The notes under the pieces were generated by a model that did not search any database, was not told where the DNA came from, and was given only the letters and a program-made list of their open reading frames with translations. A stretch of 64,000 nt of DNA, from positions 219,357 through 283,356 of the forward strand of contig NZ_ATUW01000003.1 of the NCBI RefSeq assembly GCF_000420405.1, in the 5' to 3' direction. Below, piece after piece: positions 8,982 through 17,760 of the stretch (positions are counted from its first letter, which is position 1; the number at the start of each line of letters is the position of its first letter). Source of the DNA: Winkia neuii subsp. neuii DSM 8576 (lineage in GTDB: Bacteria > Actinomycetota > Actinomycetes > Actinomycetales > Actinomycetaceae). A program made the translations under genes and the position numbers.

Positions 8982-9023
8982 AAGAGTGTGGCGTGGCGGC
9001 TCCTGCCGTCACGCCACACTCTT
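8982..9023 (+). terminator. Terminator of the speF-potE operon
   Basis: AAGAGTGTGGCGTG at 8982-8995 is exactly complementary to 9010-9023. Five further pairs (one G-U) continue inward, giving a 19-bp stem with the loop TCCT. It begins 17 bases after the potE stop. No clear T-tract follows, but stem strength and position make a transcription end likely. Confidence 0.8.
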
Positions 9024-9087
9024 CATCTGTGGCCCGCATAAATAACACGTCAATATTCCATCTTTTCCCCCACGAAAGCACCCGTAG

Positions 9088-9993
9088 ATGTTTCCCACCC
9101 CCCTCAGATCCGCCGGCACACTTCTGCCCAGCTTGGGGCTGATTTTAGCCACCTCAATTTGGGGCTCCATGTTCTTTATGATCAAGAAAGTAACCACCGA
9201 GTTGCCGGTGTTTGACTTTCTGGGCTGGCGCTTCGTGCTCACAGCGGTCTTCACCTTCTTGATATTTCGCCGGCGAGTCCTGTGGGCTTCTAAAACGGCC
9301 TGGTGGTACGGGCTGGCGCTAGCCTGCCTCTACGTGGGAGCCCAGTACCTGGAATCGATAGGGCTGGCGTCAGTAGATGCTTCCGTATCCGGTTTCATAA
9401 CCGGCATGTACGCGGTGATAACTCCAGTTTTGCTACTCCTCATGTACAGGCAGCCCCCCAAGCCCATAGTTATCTACACCTCTGCGGTAGCTACCCTGGG
9501 ACTGGCGATCTTGTCACTGCGAGGCCTAAGTTTTGGCCTCGGCGAAACCTATACGCTGGCCGGTTCCGTGTGCTACTCGCTGCACATCGTATTGTTAGGT
9601 CGCTTTTCCAAGCGAACTGATTCCCAAACATTGGCCTCAACCCAACTCATCATGATGGGCGCGCTGTCGCTGTTGCTTGCAGCGCCCGGGGGAATACAGG
9701 TACCTAAGACGGCCTTCACGTGGTTCGCCCTGTTTTATATGGCTCTGCTGGGCGGATCACTGGCCATGCTCTTACAGACCTGGGCCCAGTCGCGCATCAG
9801 CCAGACCAGGGTCGCAATCATCATGACCTGCGAGCCAGTATTCGCCGCCGTCACGGCAATTATTTTCGGAGGAGAACCACTCACCTTGCGCCTAGTAATC
9901 GGCGGAGGCCTGATCGTGGCAGCAATTTTAGCTTCAGAACTCACCTCAGCCCGAAAAGCAAAAACCCGTGCGCGCGTCGAGAGCAAAAGCTAG
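9088..9993 (+). CDS. EamA/DMT-family transporter
   Basis: A 301-residue polytopic protein with about ten helices and two EamA repeats: residues about 10-145 (SIWGSMFFMIKKVTTELP) and about 155-290 (TLAGSVCYSLHIVLLGRFSK, MTCEPVFAAVTAIIFGGE). The family exports or imports small metabolites and amino acids; the substrate cannot be read from sequence. The gene lies 64 bases after the speF-potE terminator on the same strand and so probably has its own promoter. It converges with folE. It belongs to the segment that separates folE from folP. Confidence 0.88.
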   Translation: MFPTPLRSAGTLLPSLGLILATSIWGSMFFMIKKVTTELPVFDFLGWRFVLTAVFTFLIFRRRVLWASKTAWWYGLALACLYVGAQYLESIGLASVDASVSGFITGMYAVITPVLLLLMYRQPPKPIVIYTSAVATLGLAILSLRGLSFGLGETYTLAGSVCYSLHIVLLGRFSKRTDSQTLASTQLIMMGALSLLLAAPGGIQVPKTAFTWFALFYMALLGGSLAMLLQTWAQSRISQTRVAIIMTCEPVFAAVTAIIFGGEPLTLRLVIGGGLIVAAILASELTSARKAKTRARVESKS

Positions 9994-10088
9994 CCGAACG
10001 CCCGCCCCCCCGCACGTGCCCCGCTCCACTTCTGTAAAGAACAAACACAGGTGCCGCCGCAGCTGCGCAACCCCGGGGCAAGTAAGTT

Positions 10089-10658
10089 CTAACCGGTAAT
10101 GAGCCGCAAAACTTCGGCTCTGGTAGCCTGGTTCCTGCGCATCTGCCCGCGCAAAGCTGAAGTCACAGTCTTAGCCCCGGGCTTTTTAATACCTCTCATG
10201 GTCATGCACAGGTGCTCGCCCTCTAAAACTACCGCTACCCCGGCAGCGTGCAGCTTCTGGGAAAGGGCGTCGGCAATCTGGGCAGTAAGACGTTCTTGCA
10301 CCTGAGGTTTGCGGGCAAAGCCCTCGACACACCTAGCAATTTTGGACAAACCGGTAACCTTGCCGTGAGCGGGCAAATACGCCACATTTGCCATCCCAAA
10401 GAACGGCAGCAGGTGGTGCTCACACACTGAGTAGAAGGGGATGTCGCGAATCAGCACAATCTCGTCAGTGCCAACCTCGAATTGTTTCTGGAGGTGTTCG
10501 GAAGGATCCTCGTGCAACCCCACCGACAGTTCCTTCCACGCCCTGGCAACCCTGTCGGGAGTTTCTTCTAATCCAGGACGGGAAGGATCCTCCCCTATCG
10601 CACACAGCAGCTCGTAAGCTGCTCTGCGCGCGCGCTCGTAATCGAATTCTCTACTCAT
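10089..10658 (-). CDS. folE: GTP cyclohydrolase I
   Basis: FolE makes dihydroneopterin triphosphate from GTP, the entry step of folate synthesis. The 189-residue protein carries the family hallmarks [20 protein letters not shown] (Cys and His zinc ligands), [22 protein letters not shown] and [16 protein letters not shown] (second zinc Cys). ATG 10658 gives the usual N-terminus ([19 protein letters not shown]...[15 protein letters not shown]). It lies 26 bases after ftsH on the same strand, in the order hpt-ftsH-folE. The next gene in this series, folP, is displaced by 5.3 kb. Confidence 0.97.
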   Translation of the reverse strand: MSREFDYERARRAAYELLCAIGEDPSRPGLEETPDRVARAWKELSVGLHEDPSEHLQKQFEVGTDEIVLIRDIPFYSVCEHHLLPFFGMANVAYLPAHGKVTGLSKIARCVEGFARKPQVQERLTAQIADALSQKLHAAGVAVVLEGEHLCMTMRGIKKPGAKTVTSALRGQMRRNQATRAEVLRLITG

Positions 10659-10684
10659 TACCGTATTTCGCCAGCTGAAACTAT

Positions 10685-12703
10685 TTAGTCGACAGCAGAG
10701 TCAATCTGCGGGGGAACCGGTTGGCTGGGAGTCTGGGCGTCAGATTCGTTGCCGATCGGATTGCCAAACGTGGCGCCCTCCACAGCAGCGTCCGCGTTGT
10801 ATGCCCAAGTCTGCCTCTGGGGCTGCTTACGCACGTCAGCGAAGATCTCGTTGAGCTCATTTTCCAGAACAGTTTCCTTATCCAACAGCCTTTCGGCAAG
10901 CCGATCGAGGACGTGCCGGTTAGCAGAAAGCACCTGCCAAGCTTCACGGTTAGCCCGTTCCAGGAGTGCCTGCACCTCGTGATCTACGAGGGCGGCGAAC
11001 TCGCCAGACATGCCAGAGCCCGATGCCATCTCGCGCCCCAAGAACGGCTGCGTGTCCTCGGAACCGAGTTTGATGGTGCCCACCTTCGAAGACATCCCGT
11101 AGTCGGTGACCATCTTGCGAGCAGTCTGGGTGGCCTTGTCAATATCGTTGGAGGCGCCCGTCGAAGGATCCTGGAAGATCAGTTCCTCGGCTACGCGCCC
11201 GCCCATAGCGTAAACCAATTCGTCGAGCAGCTGGTTGCGAGTCTTCGAATAGCGATCCTCGTTAGGCATCACCATGGTGTAGCCCAAGGCCCGCCCACGC
11301 GGCAGAATAGTCACCTTGGTAACCGGATCCGTATAACGCAGCGCAGCCGCCGCCACCGCGTGGCCGCCCTCGTGATAGGCGGTAACCAACTTGTCGTGGG
11401 CAAGCATGACCCTGGTGCGCTTTTGGGGCCCCGCAATAACCCTGTCTATTGCCTCGTCTAGAGCCCTCTCGTCTATCAAATCTGCGTTCGAACGGGCGGT
11501 TAGCAACGCTGCCTCGTTCAGCACGTTAGCCAAGTCAGCACCCGCAAAACCTGGCGTGCGCTTGGCGATCTGGCGCAAATCCACCGAATCGACCATCGGC
11601 TTGTTCTTAGCGTGCACCTTCAAGATCTGGTAGCGGCCGTTGATGTCGGGGGCCTCCACCGAAATCTGCCGGTCAAAACGGCCCGGGCGCAGCAGCGCCG
11701 GATCCAGCACGTCCGGACGGTTAGTAGCCGCAATCATTATGACGTTTGTATTCTCGTCGAAACCATCCATCTCGACGAGCAACTGGTTCAGGGTCTGCTC
11801 GCGCTCGTCATTGCCGCCCCCCATGCCGGTGCCGCGGTGGCGACCCACAGCGTCAATCTCGTCTACAAAAATAATTGCCGGCGCATTCTGTTTAGCCTGG
11901 TCGAACAAATCGCGCACGCGCGAAGCCCCCACGCCCACGTACATTTCAACAAATTCCGAACCCGACATGGTGTAGAACGGCACCCCGGCCTCACCTGCCA
12001 CAGCCTTGGCAAGCAGAGTCTTGCCGGTGCCCGGAGGGCCATACAACAGCACGCCCTTAGGAATCTTGGCTCCCAGCTGGTGGAACTTGCCCGGGGTAGA
12101 CAAAAATTCGCGAATCTCTTGCAACTCTTCGACGGCCTCGTCGACACCAGCCACATCAGAAAAACGCACCTTGGGTGCATCCGCATCCTTCATGCGGGCC
12201 TTGGACTTGCCAAAGTTCATAATCTTGCCGGCCCCACCCTGCATGCGGGAAGTGAGGAACCAGAAAATCCCCACAAACACGGCAATCATAAGCAGCATCT
12301 GCACGATGCCCTGCCACCACGACGGCACCGGGTAAAGCGAGTTGTAGCCCTTGTCCAACTTGGCCTTGGAAACCAGCTCAGACAGCGCCTTCGCCTGCCC
12401 ATCCGTGTACTGGAACTGCACCTTCTTGGCAGGCTTCGGGGCAGAGGCCATGAAAGAAGAATTCTGCGTGCGCACCTTGGGCTTGTACGCCTTCTTCAGG
12501 TTCAAGGTGACCTGGTGCGAACCGTCGTTCACCACAGCCCTAGAAACGGTATCGCCCTTCAGTAACTCCACGCCCTCGGAAGTGTCGATCTCGGCAGGAG
12601 CGAAAAGACGCGTTGCCGCCCAAATGATCAACGCGATAATTAAAAGCGGCAAAAACCACGCGAGATAGTTGCGCTTGGGCGCCTTTTTCTTAGCCGTTGC
12701 CAT
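10685..12703 (-). CDS. ftsH: ATP-dependent zinc metalloprotease FtsH
   Basis: A membrane-bound AAA+ protease that degrades misfolded and regulatory membrane and cytosolic proteins. The 672-residue protein shows two N-terminal helices (about 17-35 and 131-150) around a small outer domain. The Walker A motif GPPGTGKT is at residues 222-229, and Walker B is IIFVDEID. The SRH region is [20 protein letters not shown]. The zinc site HEGGH is at 444-448. The C-terminal tail of about 50 residues is rich in Gln and Pro. The GAAGGG ribosome-binding sequence lies eight bases before ATG 12703. It sits between hpt and folE, the usual actinobacterial order. Confidence 0.98.
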   Translation of the reverse strand: MATAKKKAPKRNYLAWFLPLLIIALIIWAATRLFAPAEIDTSEGVELLKGDTVSRAVVNDGSHQVTLNLKKAYKPKVRTQNSSFMASAPKPAKKVQFQYTDGQAKALSELVSKAKLDKGYNSLYPVPSWWQGIVQMLLMIAVFVGIFWFLTSRMQGGAGKIMNFGKSKARMKDADAPKVRFSDVAGVDEAVEELQEIREFLSTPGKFHQLGAKIPKGVLLYGPPGTGKTLLAKAVAGEAGVPFYTMSGSEFVEMYVGVGASRVRDLFDQAKQNAPAIIFVDEIDAVGRHRGTGMGGGNDEREQTLNQLLVEMDGFDENTNVIMIAATNRPDVLDPALLRPGRFDRQISVEAPDINGRYQILKVHAKNKPMVDSVDLRQIAKRTPGFAGADLANVLNEAALLTARSNADLIDERALDEAIDRVIAGPQKRTRVMLAHDKLVTAYHEGGHAVAAAALRYTDPVTKVTILPRGRALGYTMVMPNEDRYSKTRNQLLDELVYAMGGRVAEELIFQDPSTGASNDIDKATQTARKMVTDYGMSSKVGTIKLGSEDTQPFLGREMASGSGMSGEFAALVDHEVQALLERANREAWQVLSANRHVLDRLAERLLDKETVLENELNEIFADVRKQPQRQTWAYNADAAVEGATFGNPIGNESDAQTPSQPVPPQIDSAVD

Positions 12704-12789
12704 TAACTATTCCCTTCAAGATTGACACTATGCACAAAGCCTAGCCGGAAGTCCAAGTGCGAGAACAAAATATGCGCTAGCGGTGAACA

Positions 12790-13359
12790 CTACTGATACA
12801 CGTGCGGCGCCAGCGTTGCCACGAAGGGCAGATTGCGGTAGCGCTCGGCAAAATCGAGCCCGTAGCCCACCACAAACTTATTGGGAATGTCAAAGCCCAC
12901 ATAGCGCACGTCCAAATCGGCCTTCATGGCTTCCTTTTTGCGTAGGGCGGCAGCGATCTGGACCGAAGCGGCCCCCCTGGCCTTCAAATTAGTTACCAGC
13001 CACGAGAGGGTAAGGCCAGAATCAATAATGTCCTCGATAATGAGCACATCGCGGCCCTGAATGTCGGAATCCAAATCCTTCAAAATGCGCACCACGCCCG
13101 AGGACTTAGTGCCGGAACCATACGAGGAAACGGCCATCCAATCCATTAGCGTCTCGGTGTGCATTTTGCGCAGCAGGTCGGCAACCACCATAACGGCACC
13201 CTTCAGGACGCCAACCACAATTGGCCGTTTGCCCTGGTAGTCTTTGTCAATCTGCGCTGCTAGCTCGGACAGGCGAGCCTGCATTTCATCTTCGGAGATT
13301 AGGATTTCTTCGAGGTCCGTGCCCATATCTTTTGCATCCACTCTCCTAATGATAGGCAC
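12790..13359 (-). CDS. hpt: Hypoxanthine phosphoribosyltransferase
   Basis: A purine salvage enzyme that makes IMP or GMP from hypoxanthine or guanine and PRPP. The PRPP-binding motif VLIIEDIIDSGLT and the early VVGVLKGAVMV segment are diagnostic, and the length (about 185 aa) is normal. The start is uncertain. GTG 13359 (used here) has no ribosome-binding site. GTG 13341 begins at the residue where relatives start (VDAKDMGTDLEE) but lies only one base after an AGGAG. ATG 13326 is also possible. It is followed by ftsH and preceded by tilS, matching the conserved tilS-hpt-ftsH order. Confidence 0.95.
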   Translation of the reverse strand: MPIIRRVDAKDMGTDLEEILISEDEMQARLSELAAQIDKDYQGKRPIVVGVLKGAVMVVADLLRKMHTETLMDWMAVSSYGSGTKSSGVVRILKDLDSDIQGRDVLIIEDIIDSGLTLSWLVTNLKARGAASVQIAAALRKKEAMKADLDVRYVGFDIPNKFVVGYGLDFAERYRNLPFVATLAPHVYQ

Positions 13360-13403
13360 AAGCGCGCCCGCGTGCGGGCCAGCCGCCGTTTAGTAGAACA
13401 AGA

Positions 13404-14462
13404 TCACCTTTGCAGGGTTAGGATTGCCCGTCCGGCCGCGCGCCAGGCCTTCCCTCCGCGCACGTGCGCCGGCCCCTGCCCGTGCCAATCCTGTACCAGA
13501 GCGTCCATCGCCTTTAGGTGCGCCGCGGTTAGTTCTGTCATCCCCAGCTGGGCTCCCGCTGCTCTAAGCACCCGCCTGCGCAAGGCCGGAGGAAAACTCT
13601 TCAGCTTCTTCGCGTCTAGCTCTACCCGGTCGGGTTCGACGCGGCTAACGGAAGCAAAAATGCGATCTGCCACCTGCTCCAAAGCTTCGTCGTCCTGGCG
13701 GGCAAGCACCGCGCTTTTTGCCAGCGCGGGGGCCGCGTCCTTGCCGAGGGCGGCCGCCAACGCAGGCAGCGCACGTTCCCTGAGCGCAGCCCGCCGCAGT
13801 GCCTCGCCGGAAGCCGTCTTCCAGGGGCCGTCGGCTTTATTAGACGGATCCAACACGTAGTCAAGGCCCAACCCATGGCAGCATGCCTCAGTGTCGGCCC
13901 TGCGCAACTCCAACAGAGGGCGAATCCGCCCGTGCAGGTGGCCCCCCTCAAAACCTTTGCGCATCCCTGCCAGCGAATGGGTACCGGACCCGCGTGCCAA
14001 AGATAGCAGGACGCCCTCGGCCTGGTCGTCTAAAGTATGGCCGAGCCAAACCGGGGCCTGCTCGGCTCCCAATTCCCGCCGGGCCTCGCCGAGACCGGCA
14101 TAGCGCGCCTCCCGAGCGGCCGCCTCTGGGCCGCCCTCTTTGCCAACATTTACCTGCTTGCGCACAGCCTTGTCCGCACCCAGAGAAAGAAGCTTGGCAA
14201 CTACTGCCTCGGCCTCGCGCGTAGATTCTTCGCGAATCCCGTGGTCAACCGTGACCGTGTACACCTCGTGGCCCGCACGCGAACCGGCATCGATGAGGCA
14301 AGCGGCCAGCGCCAACGAGTCGGCACCACCAGAGCACCCCACCACTATCGGCAGGGATGGAGCCAAATCGTCAAAACGCGCCACCGCCTTGCGAATCGCC
14401 AAAGATACCGGACGCACCTGCGCATTGGGGGTGGCGCCCACCAGCTCGCTAGCTTTCTTCAT
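13404..14462 (-). CDS. tilS: tRNA(Ile)-lysidine synthase
   Basis: TilS converts C34 of the CAU anticodon of a minor tRNA-Ile to lysidine so that it reads AUA. The PP-loop SGGADS at residues 44-49 binds ATP. HTLDDQAEGVLLSLARGSG and GRIRPLLELRR are the following N-type ATPase motifs. The 352-residue form without the long C-terminal TilS domain is usual in actinobacteria. The start at 14462 lies four bases after the dacB stop, and the GTGAGG ribosome-binding sequence overlaps that stop, so the pair is probably co-translated. Confidence 0.95.
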   Translation of the reverse strand: MKKASELVGATPNAQVRPVSLAIRKAVARFDDLAPSLPIVVGCSGGADSLALAACLIDAGSRAGHEVYTVTVDHGIREESTREAEAVVAKLLSLGADKAVRKQVNVGKEGGPEAAAREARYAGLGEARRELGAEQAPVWLGHTLDDQAEGVLLSLARGSGTHSLAGMRKGFEGGHLHGRIRPLLELRRADTEACCHGLGLDYVLDPSNKADGPWKTASGEALRRAALRERALPALAAALGKDAAPALAKSAVLARQDDEALEQVADRIFASVSRVEPDRVELDAKKLKSFPPALRRRVLRAAGAQLGMTELTAAHLKAMDALVQDWHGQGPAHVRGGKAWRAAGRAILTLQR

Positions 14463-14466
14463 AACC

Positions 14467-15933
14467 TCACTTCAACTCTGCAAATTCGGTTGCCACTGAA
14501 TCGATCGACTCGACTACCCCACCCGCGCCGGTGTCGTCGTAGCCGTTGACCACAATGGAAAAGGCCAGCGACCGCCCGGAGGCCGTGCGCACGTACCCGC
14601 TCAGGGAACGCGCCGAATCGAGCGTGCCAGTCTTAGAACGCACGTTTCCGGTTGCCGCCCCATCCGTCATGCGGTTGTGCAGTGTCCCATCCAAACCCGC
14701 TACCGGAAGCAAAGACGGCAGCGAGCGCAGTTGCGGATTCTTAGAAACCGCGGCTTCGCGTAGAACTTTAGCGAGGGCGTGGGGGGTAATTTTGCCTTTG
14801 TCAGACAGTCCCGAGCAGTCGCGGATGGGGGCCTCAGCGCTGTCGACGCCCAAATCCGAGATGGCCTCGTGGACCGTTTTCACGGCTGCGGCGAAGGTGG
14901 GTTCTTTACCTTGGCGCACCAAGGTGGCGCGGCAGACGGTTTCGGCTAGGGTGTTGTCTGATGGTTTCAGCGTTTCGCGCAGCACGTCGGTGATGGGGGC
15001 GCTGCGTACGGAGGCAACTACCTTTGCTCCCTGTGGAGCTTTTGCCTGGACGGGCCCTTCGACGCTGATGCCGGCTCCGGCCAGTTTGTCTTTGAAAGTT
15101 TGGGCTGCCCGCGCGGCAGGATCGCTTTGGAGGTCGTGCCGGGAGGTATCTTGGGCGGCGTTCATTCCCAGCCCTTGGATTTTAGTTACGAATTGCTCGT
15201 AGCCGTTCCAGTCGGGGCTCAGTTCTTCCTTGCCGAAGGCCGAGGTGTCATACCCCAATTTCACAGAGGCTATCGCTTGTTTCTTGAGGGCGGCCGCGGC
15301 TTGGTTTGCGAGGTCGGCAAGGCCGGCGTGCCCATTGGTCAGATCGGGGTTGGACTTGCCGGCCCCCAACATTTCGTCGCCTCCGGCAACCAGCGTCAGC
15401 TTATTTCCGTCTAGTACGGCTTTGGTTTCGAAGGTGGTCCCGCCCGGGAGCGTTTTTAAGGCCGTTACGGCTGACAAGATTTTTGTCGAGGACGCGGGCG
15501 TGAGTGCCGTGGAGCCGTTCACGTCGGCAAGCACTTTGCCCGTCTGTACGTCTTGCACGGATACTCCTACGCGCAGCCCCGGTTGCTCGCCTGCTTTTTT
15601 GACTGTATCGGAGGGGTTTTCTTGTGCGTCTTCGGCTGTGGTGCCGGCTTGGGCGGCGGCGTCGTGGGCGGCCTTCTTTATTTTTCCTGACAGGGATTCA
15701 GCCGTTTTCTGAACTTGGGTTGCATCCGGCAGAGGCGCTTGCCCGTCTGGGGTAAAGTCTGGTTCGCCAGCTGTGGCGGTGCGCGCTTTGGGGAGGGCCT
15801 GCGGGGTGGGAGGCGGCGGGGACACGGTGAACACGCCGGGCACAATGTCGTAGGCGTCCAGGGCCCCGTAGGTGAGGGAGCCCCCTACAAGCAGAAGTGT
15901 GCCGATTGTGGCCGCAGCTACTGTTTTTCGCAT
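14467..15933 (-). CDS. dacB: D-alanyl-D-alanine carboxypeptidase/endopeptidase (PBP4 type)
   Basis: A penicillin-binding protein of the S13 family that trims or opens peptide cross-links outside the membrane. The N-terminus is a membrane anchor or signal (about residues 4-24). An Ala/Pro-rich spacer follows (about 35-117). The serine-enzyme motifs are SSTK at 148-151 (catalytic S148, K151), SDN in KPSDNTLAETV, and KTG in RSKTGTLDSARSLSGYV. The sequence GLDGTLHNRM lies before the KTG as usual. It is the first gene of the series dacB-tilS-hpt-ftsH-folE and is divergent from ppa, with about 100 bases between them. Confidence 0.93.
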   Translation of the reverse strand: MRKTVAAATIGTLLLVGGSLTYGALDAYDIVPGVFTVSPPPPTPQALPKARTATAGEPDFTPDGQAPLPDATQVQKTAESLSGKIKKAAHDAAAQAGTTAEDAQENPSDTVKKAGEQPGLRVGVSVQDVQTGKVLADVNGSTALTPASSTKILSAVTALKTLPGGTTFETKAVLDGNKLTLVAGGDEMLGAGKSNPDLTNGHAGLADLANQAAAALKKQAIASVKLGYDTSAFGKEELSPDWNGYEQFVTKIQGLGMNAAQDTSRHDLQSDPAARAAQTFKDKLAGAGISVEGPVQAKAPQGAKVVASVRSAPITDVLRETLKPSDNTLAETVCRATLVRQGKEPTFAAAVKTVHEAISDLGVDSAEAPIRDCSGLSDKGKITPHALAKVLREAAVSKNPQLRSLPSLLPVAGLDGTLHNRMTDGAATGNVRSKTGTLDSARSLSGYVRTASGRSLAFSIVVNGYDDTGAGGVVESIDSVATEFAELK

Positions 15934-16033
15934 CTACTGCCTCGCAGTTCTGTTTCGGGTAACGACCTTTCTTACTGTACCGGTACCATTGGGTTATTAT
16001 CGCATCGACCCAACTGTTTGAAAGGGCTCTTAA

Positions 16034-16570
16034 ATGGAGTTTGATGTAACGATCGAGATCCCGAAAGGGAACAGGAATAAGTACGAGGTTGACCACGAGA
16101 CCGGCCGTATACGCTTGGATCGTATGCTTTTCACGTCCACCCGTTACCCGGATGACTACGGTTTTATCGATGGCACGCTTGGCGAGGACGGTGACCCGCT
16201 CGACGTTTTGGTACTCCTGGAGGAGCCCACGTTCCCCGGCTGCGTGATTCGGTGCCGCGCGTTGGGCATGTTCCGCATGCGCGACGAGAAGGGCGGCGAC
16301 GACAAGGTGATCGCAGTGCCTACTGCCGACCAGCGCATGGCCTGGCGCACTGAGCTCGAGGACGTCTCTGAGTTTCACCGCCTGGAAATTCAGCACTTCT
16401 TTGAGGTGTATAAGGATCTAGAGCCCGGCAAGTCCGTCGAGGGCGCCCACTGGGTTGGCCGCGAGGAAGCTGAAGAGGAAATCCGCGTTTCTATTAAGCG
16501 CGAGCAGGATCGCATCGCTGCCGGCGGGCACGCGGTAAATCCCGTTCCGGTGATTGCCCCCGAACCGTAA
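16034..16570 (+). CDS. ppa: Inorganic pyrophosphatase (soluble, family I)
   Basis: It hydrolyses pyrophosphate released by polymerases and ligases. The family signature [10 protein letters not shown] with its metal-binding Asp residues is near residues 56-65. The N-terminus [20 protein letters not shown] and [11 protein letters not shown] are also typical. The 178-residue length is only slightly longer than usual because of a tail ending in PVPVIAPEP. The GAAAGGG ribosome-binding sequence lies eight bases before ATG 16034. The gene is divergent from dacB. Confidence 0.97.
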   Translation: MEFDVTIEIPKGNRNKYEVDHETGRIRLDRMLFTSTRYPDDYGFIDGTLGEDGDPLDVLVLLEEPTFPGCVIRCRALGMFRMRDEKGGDDKVIAVPTADQRMAWRTELEDVSEFHRLEIQHFFEVYKDLEPGKSVEGAHWVGREEAEEEIRVSIKREQDRIAAGGHAVNPVPVIAPEP

Positions 16571-16584
16571 GAATACCCGCGGCT

Positions 16585-16706
16585 TCGGTGGCAGGAGCGG
16601 ACGAGCTTTTGTTCGCTGCCCAAATGGTTGGCTACACGCGCCGCCCTGCCACCGATGCTAGAAGGCCGGGTTCTGGCCTGCGCCGAAAGGCGTGGGCCTT
16701 TTCTTT
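16585..16706 (+). ncRNA. Structured region downstream of ppa, possible small RNA or 3' UTR with terminator
   Basis: TCGGTGGCAGG (16585-16595) pairs exactly with 16645-16655, enclosing 49 bases with a small inner stem. Directly after it, AAGGCC (16662-16667) pairs with GGCCTT (16695-16700) around an inner stem that has a GAAA tetraloop (16685-16688). A T-rich run TTTTCTTT (16699-16706) follows. The second hairpin looks like an intrinsic terminator on the plus strand; the first may be a folded 3' UTR or a short RNA. I match neither to a known RNA family. Confidence 0.4.
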
Positions 16707-16747
16707 GCCCGCACTTTTTCGCACCTAAAACCAGTGTTAAATGGGGT

Positions 16748-16781
16748 GCCCCTTTGGCATCTGAGATACTGCCAAAGGGGC
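16748..16781. terminator. Bidirectional terminator between ppa and the PfkB kinase
   Basis: GCCCCTTTGGCA (16748-16759) is exactly complementary to 16770-16781, a 12-bp stem with a ten-base loop. It lies 17 bases past the end of the convergent kinase gene and is A/T-rich on both flanks, so it can serve both strands. Confidence 0.8.
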
Positions 16782-16797
16782 CTAATATGGGGAAGTT

Positions 16798-17751
16798 TTA
16801 TTTCAGTTCCGGGTGTCCTTCGGTAACGCGCGCAACGTCGGCACGATTGGGCGAGAATGCCCCAAGCCTAGATACGGTCAGCCCAGAGGTAACGGTGGCC
16901 TGGTGTAGCGCTGGTATTACGTCAGCCCACTTGGCCTGCCGCAAACGCCTACGTGCCTGCCCGCTTCCGGCCAGATCGGCGTCCAGGAGTGCGGATATTA
17001 GACCGGCCATGAAGGAATCGCCGGCGCCCACGGTGTCGCCGAGTTCTACGTTCAGCGGGTCGATCACCAGCATGTCGCGTTCGCCTGCCATGCGGGCGTA
17101 TGCCCCCCAGGGGCCGCGCGTGGTTATTACCATTGCAGGCCCTAGGGCCAGCCACGAGCGCATGACTTCTTCAACTGCCCGCTCCGGGTAAAGCCAGGCC
17201 AGGTCCTCGTCGGAAGCCTTCACAATGTCGCAGAAGCTGACGATTTCTTCGATTCGGGCGCGCACCTGTTCAGGGCTTCCCATCACGGAGGGGCGAATGT
17301 TGGGATCGTATGAAACAGTGCCGGTAAGCGCCGCTTCTTTTACCAGACGCAACACCTTTTTCCCGCCCGGTTCTACAGTGGCTGCGAAAGAACCGGTGTG
17401 CAGGTGGTCAAAGGAGGCACTGGAAGCTCCAGCAGGCAGGTCCCACAGCAGGTCAAACTCGTAGGTGGCCCGCCCTTCGGAATCGACGTGGGCGTAGGCA
17501 ACCGTAGTGTGGTCGGCGCCCTCGGTCCCCTCTAGAACGTGTACCCCACCCTCGTCGAGGGCGGCGCTCAGCTTTTGCCCGCGCTCGTCTTTGCCCCACC
17601 ATGAGCACAGCGTGGTGTCGTGGTCCAGCTGTGCTATGCCGCGAGCTACGTTTAGCAGGGACCCGCCGATGTATTCTTTCGCATCTCCATCGCGTTCGAT
17701 GCGGTCCATAAGGGCTTCACCAACGCAAAGCACACGCCGGTTTTGACTCAT
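16798..17751 (-). CDS. PfkB-family carbohydrate kinase (fructokinase-like)
   Basis: A ribokinase-fold sugar kinase of 317 aa. The N-terminal VLCVGEALMDRIE and IGGSLLNVARGIAQL, and the C-terminal DTVGAGDSFMAGLISALL with its catalytic Asp, define the PfkB family. The pattern is closest to fructokinases, but the substrate is inferred only. ATG 17751 has AGGAG six bases upstream, partly made from the stop codon of the NlpC/P60 gene that ends nine bases before it. The two are probably one transcript, although their functions are not obviously related. Confidence 0.9.
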   Translation of the reverse strand: MSQNRRVLCVGEALMDRIERDGDAKEYIGGSLLNVARGIAQLDHDTTLCSWWGKDERGQKLSAALDEGGVHVLEGTEGADHTTVAYAHVDSEGRATYEFDLLWDLPAGASSASFDHLHTGSFAATVEPGGKKVLRLVKEAALTGTVSYDPNIRPSVMGSPEQVRARIEEIVSFCDIVKASDEDLAWLYPERAVEEVMRSWLALGPAMVITTRGPWGAYARMAGERDMLVIDPLNVELGDTVGAGDSFMAGLISALLDADLAGSGQARRRLRQAKWADVIPALHQATVTSGLTVSRLGAFSPNRADVARVTEGHPELK

Positions 17752-17760
17752 GTTTTACTC

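Noticed and set aside
11612..12565. 317-codon antisense frame within ftsH
   Set aside because: Mirror of the ftsH coding sequence, whose protein is unmistakable; no independent support.
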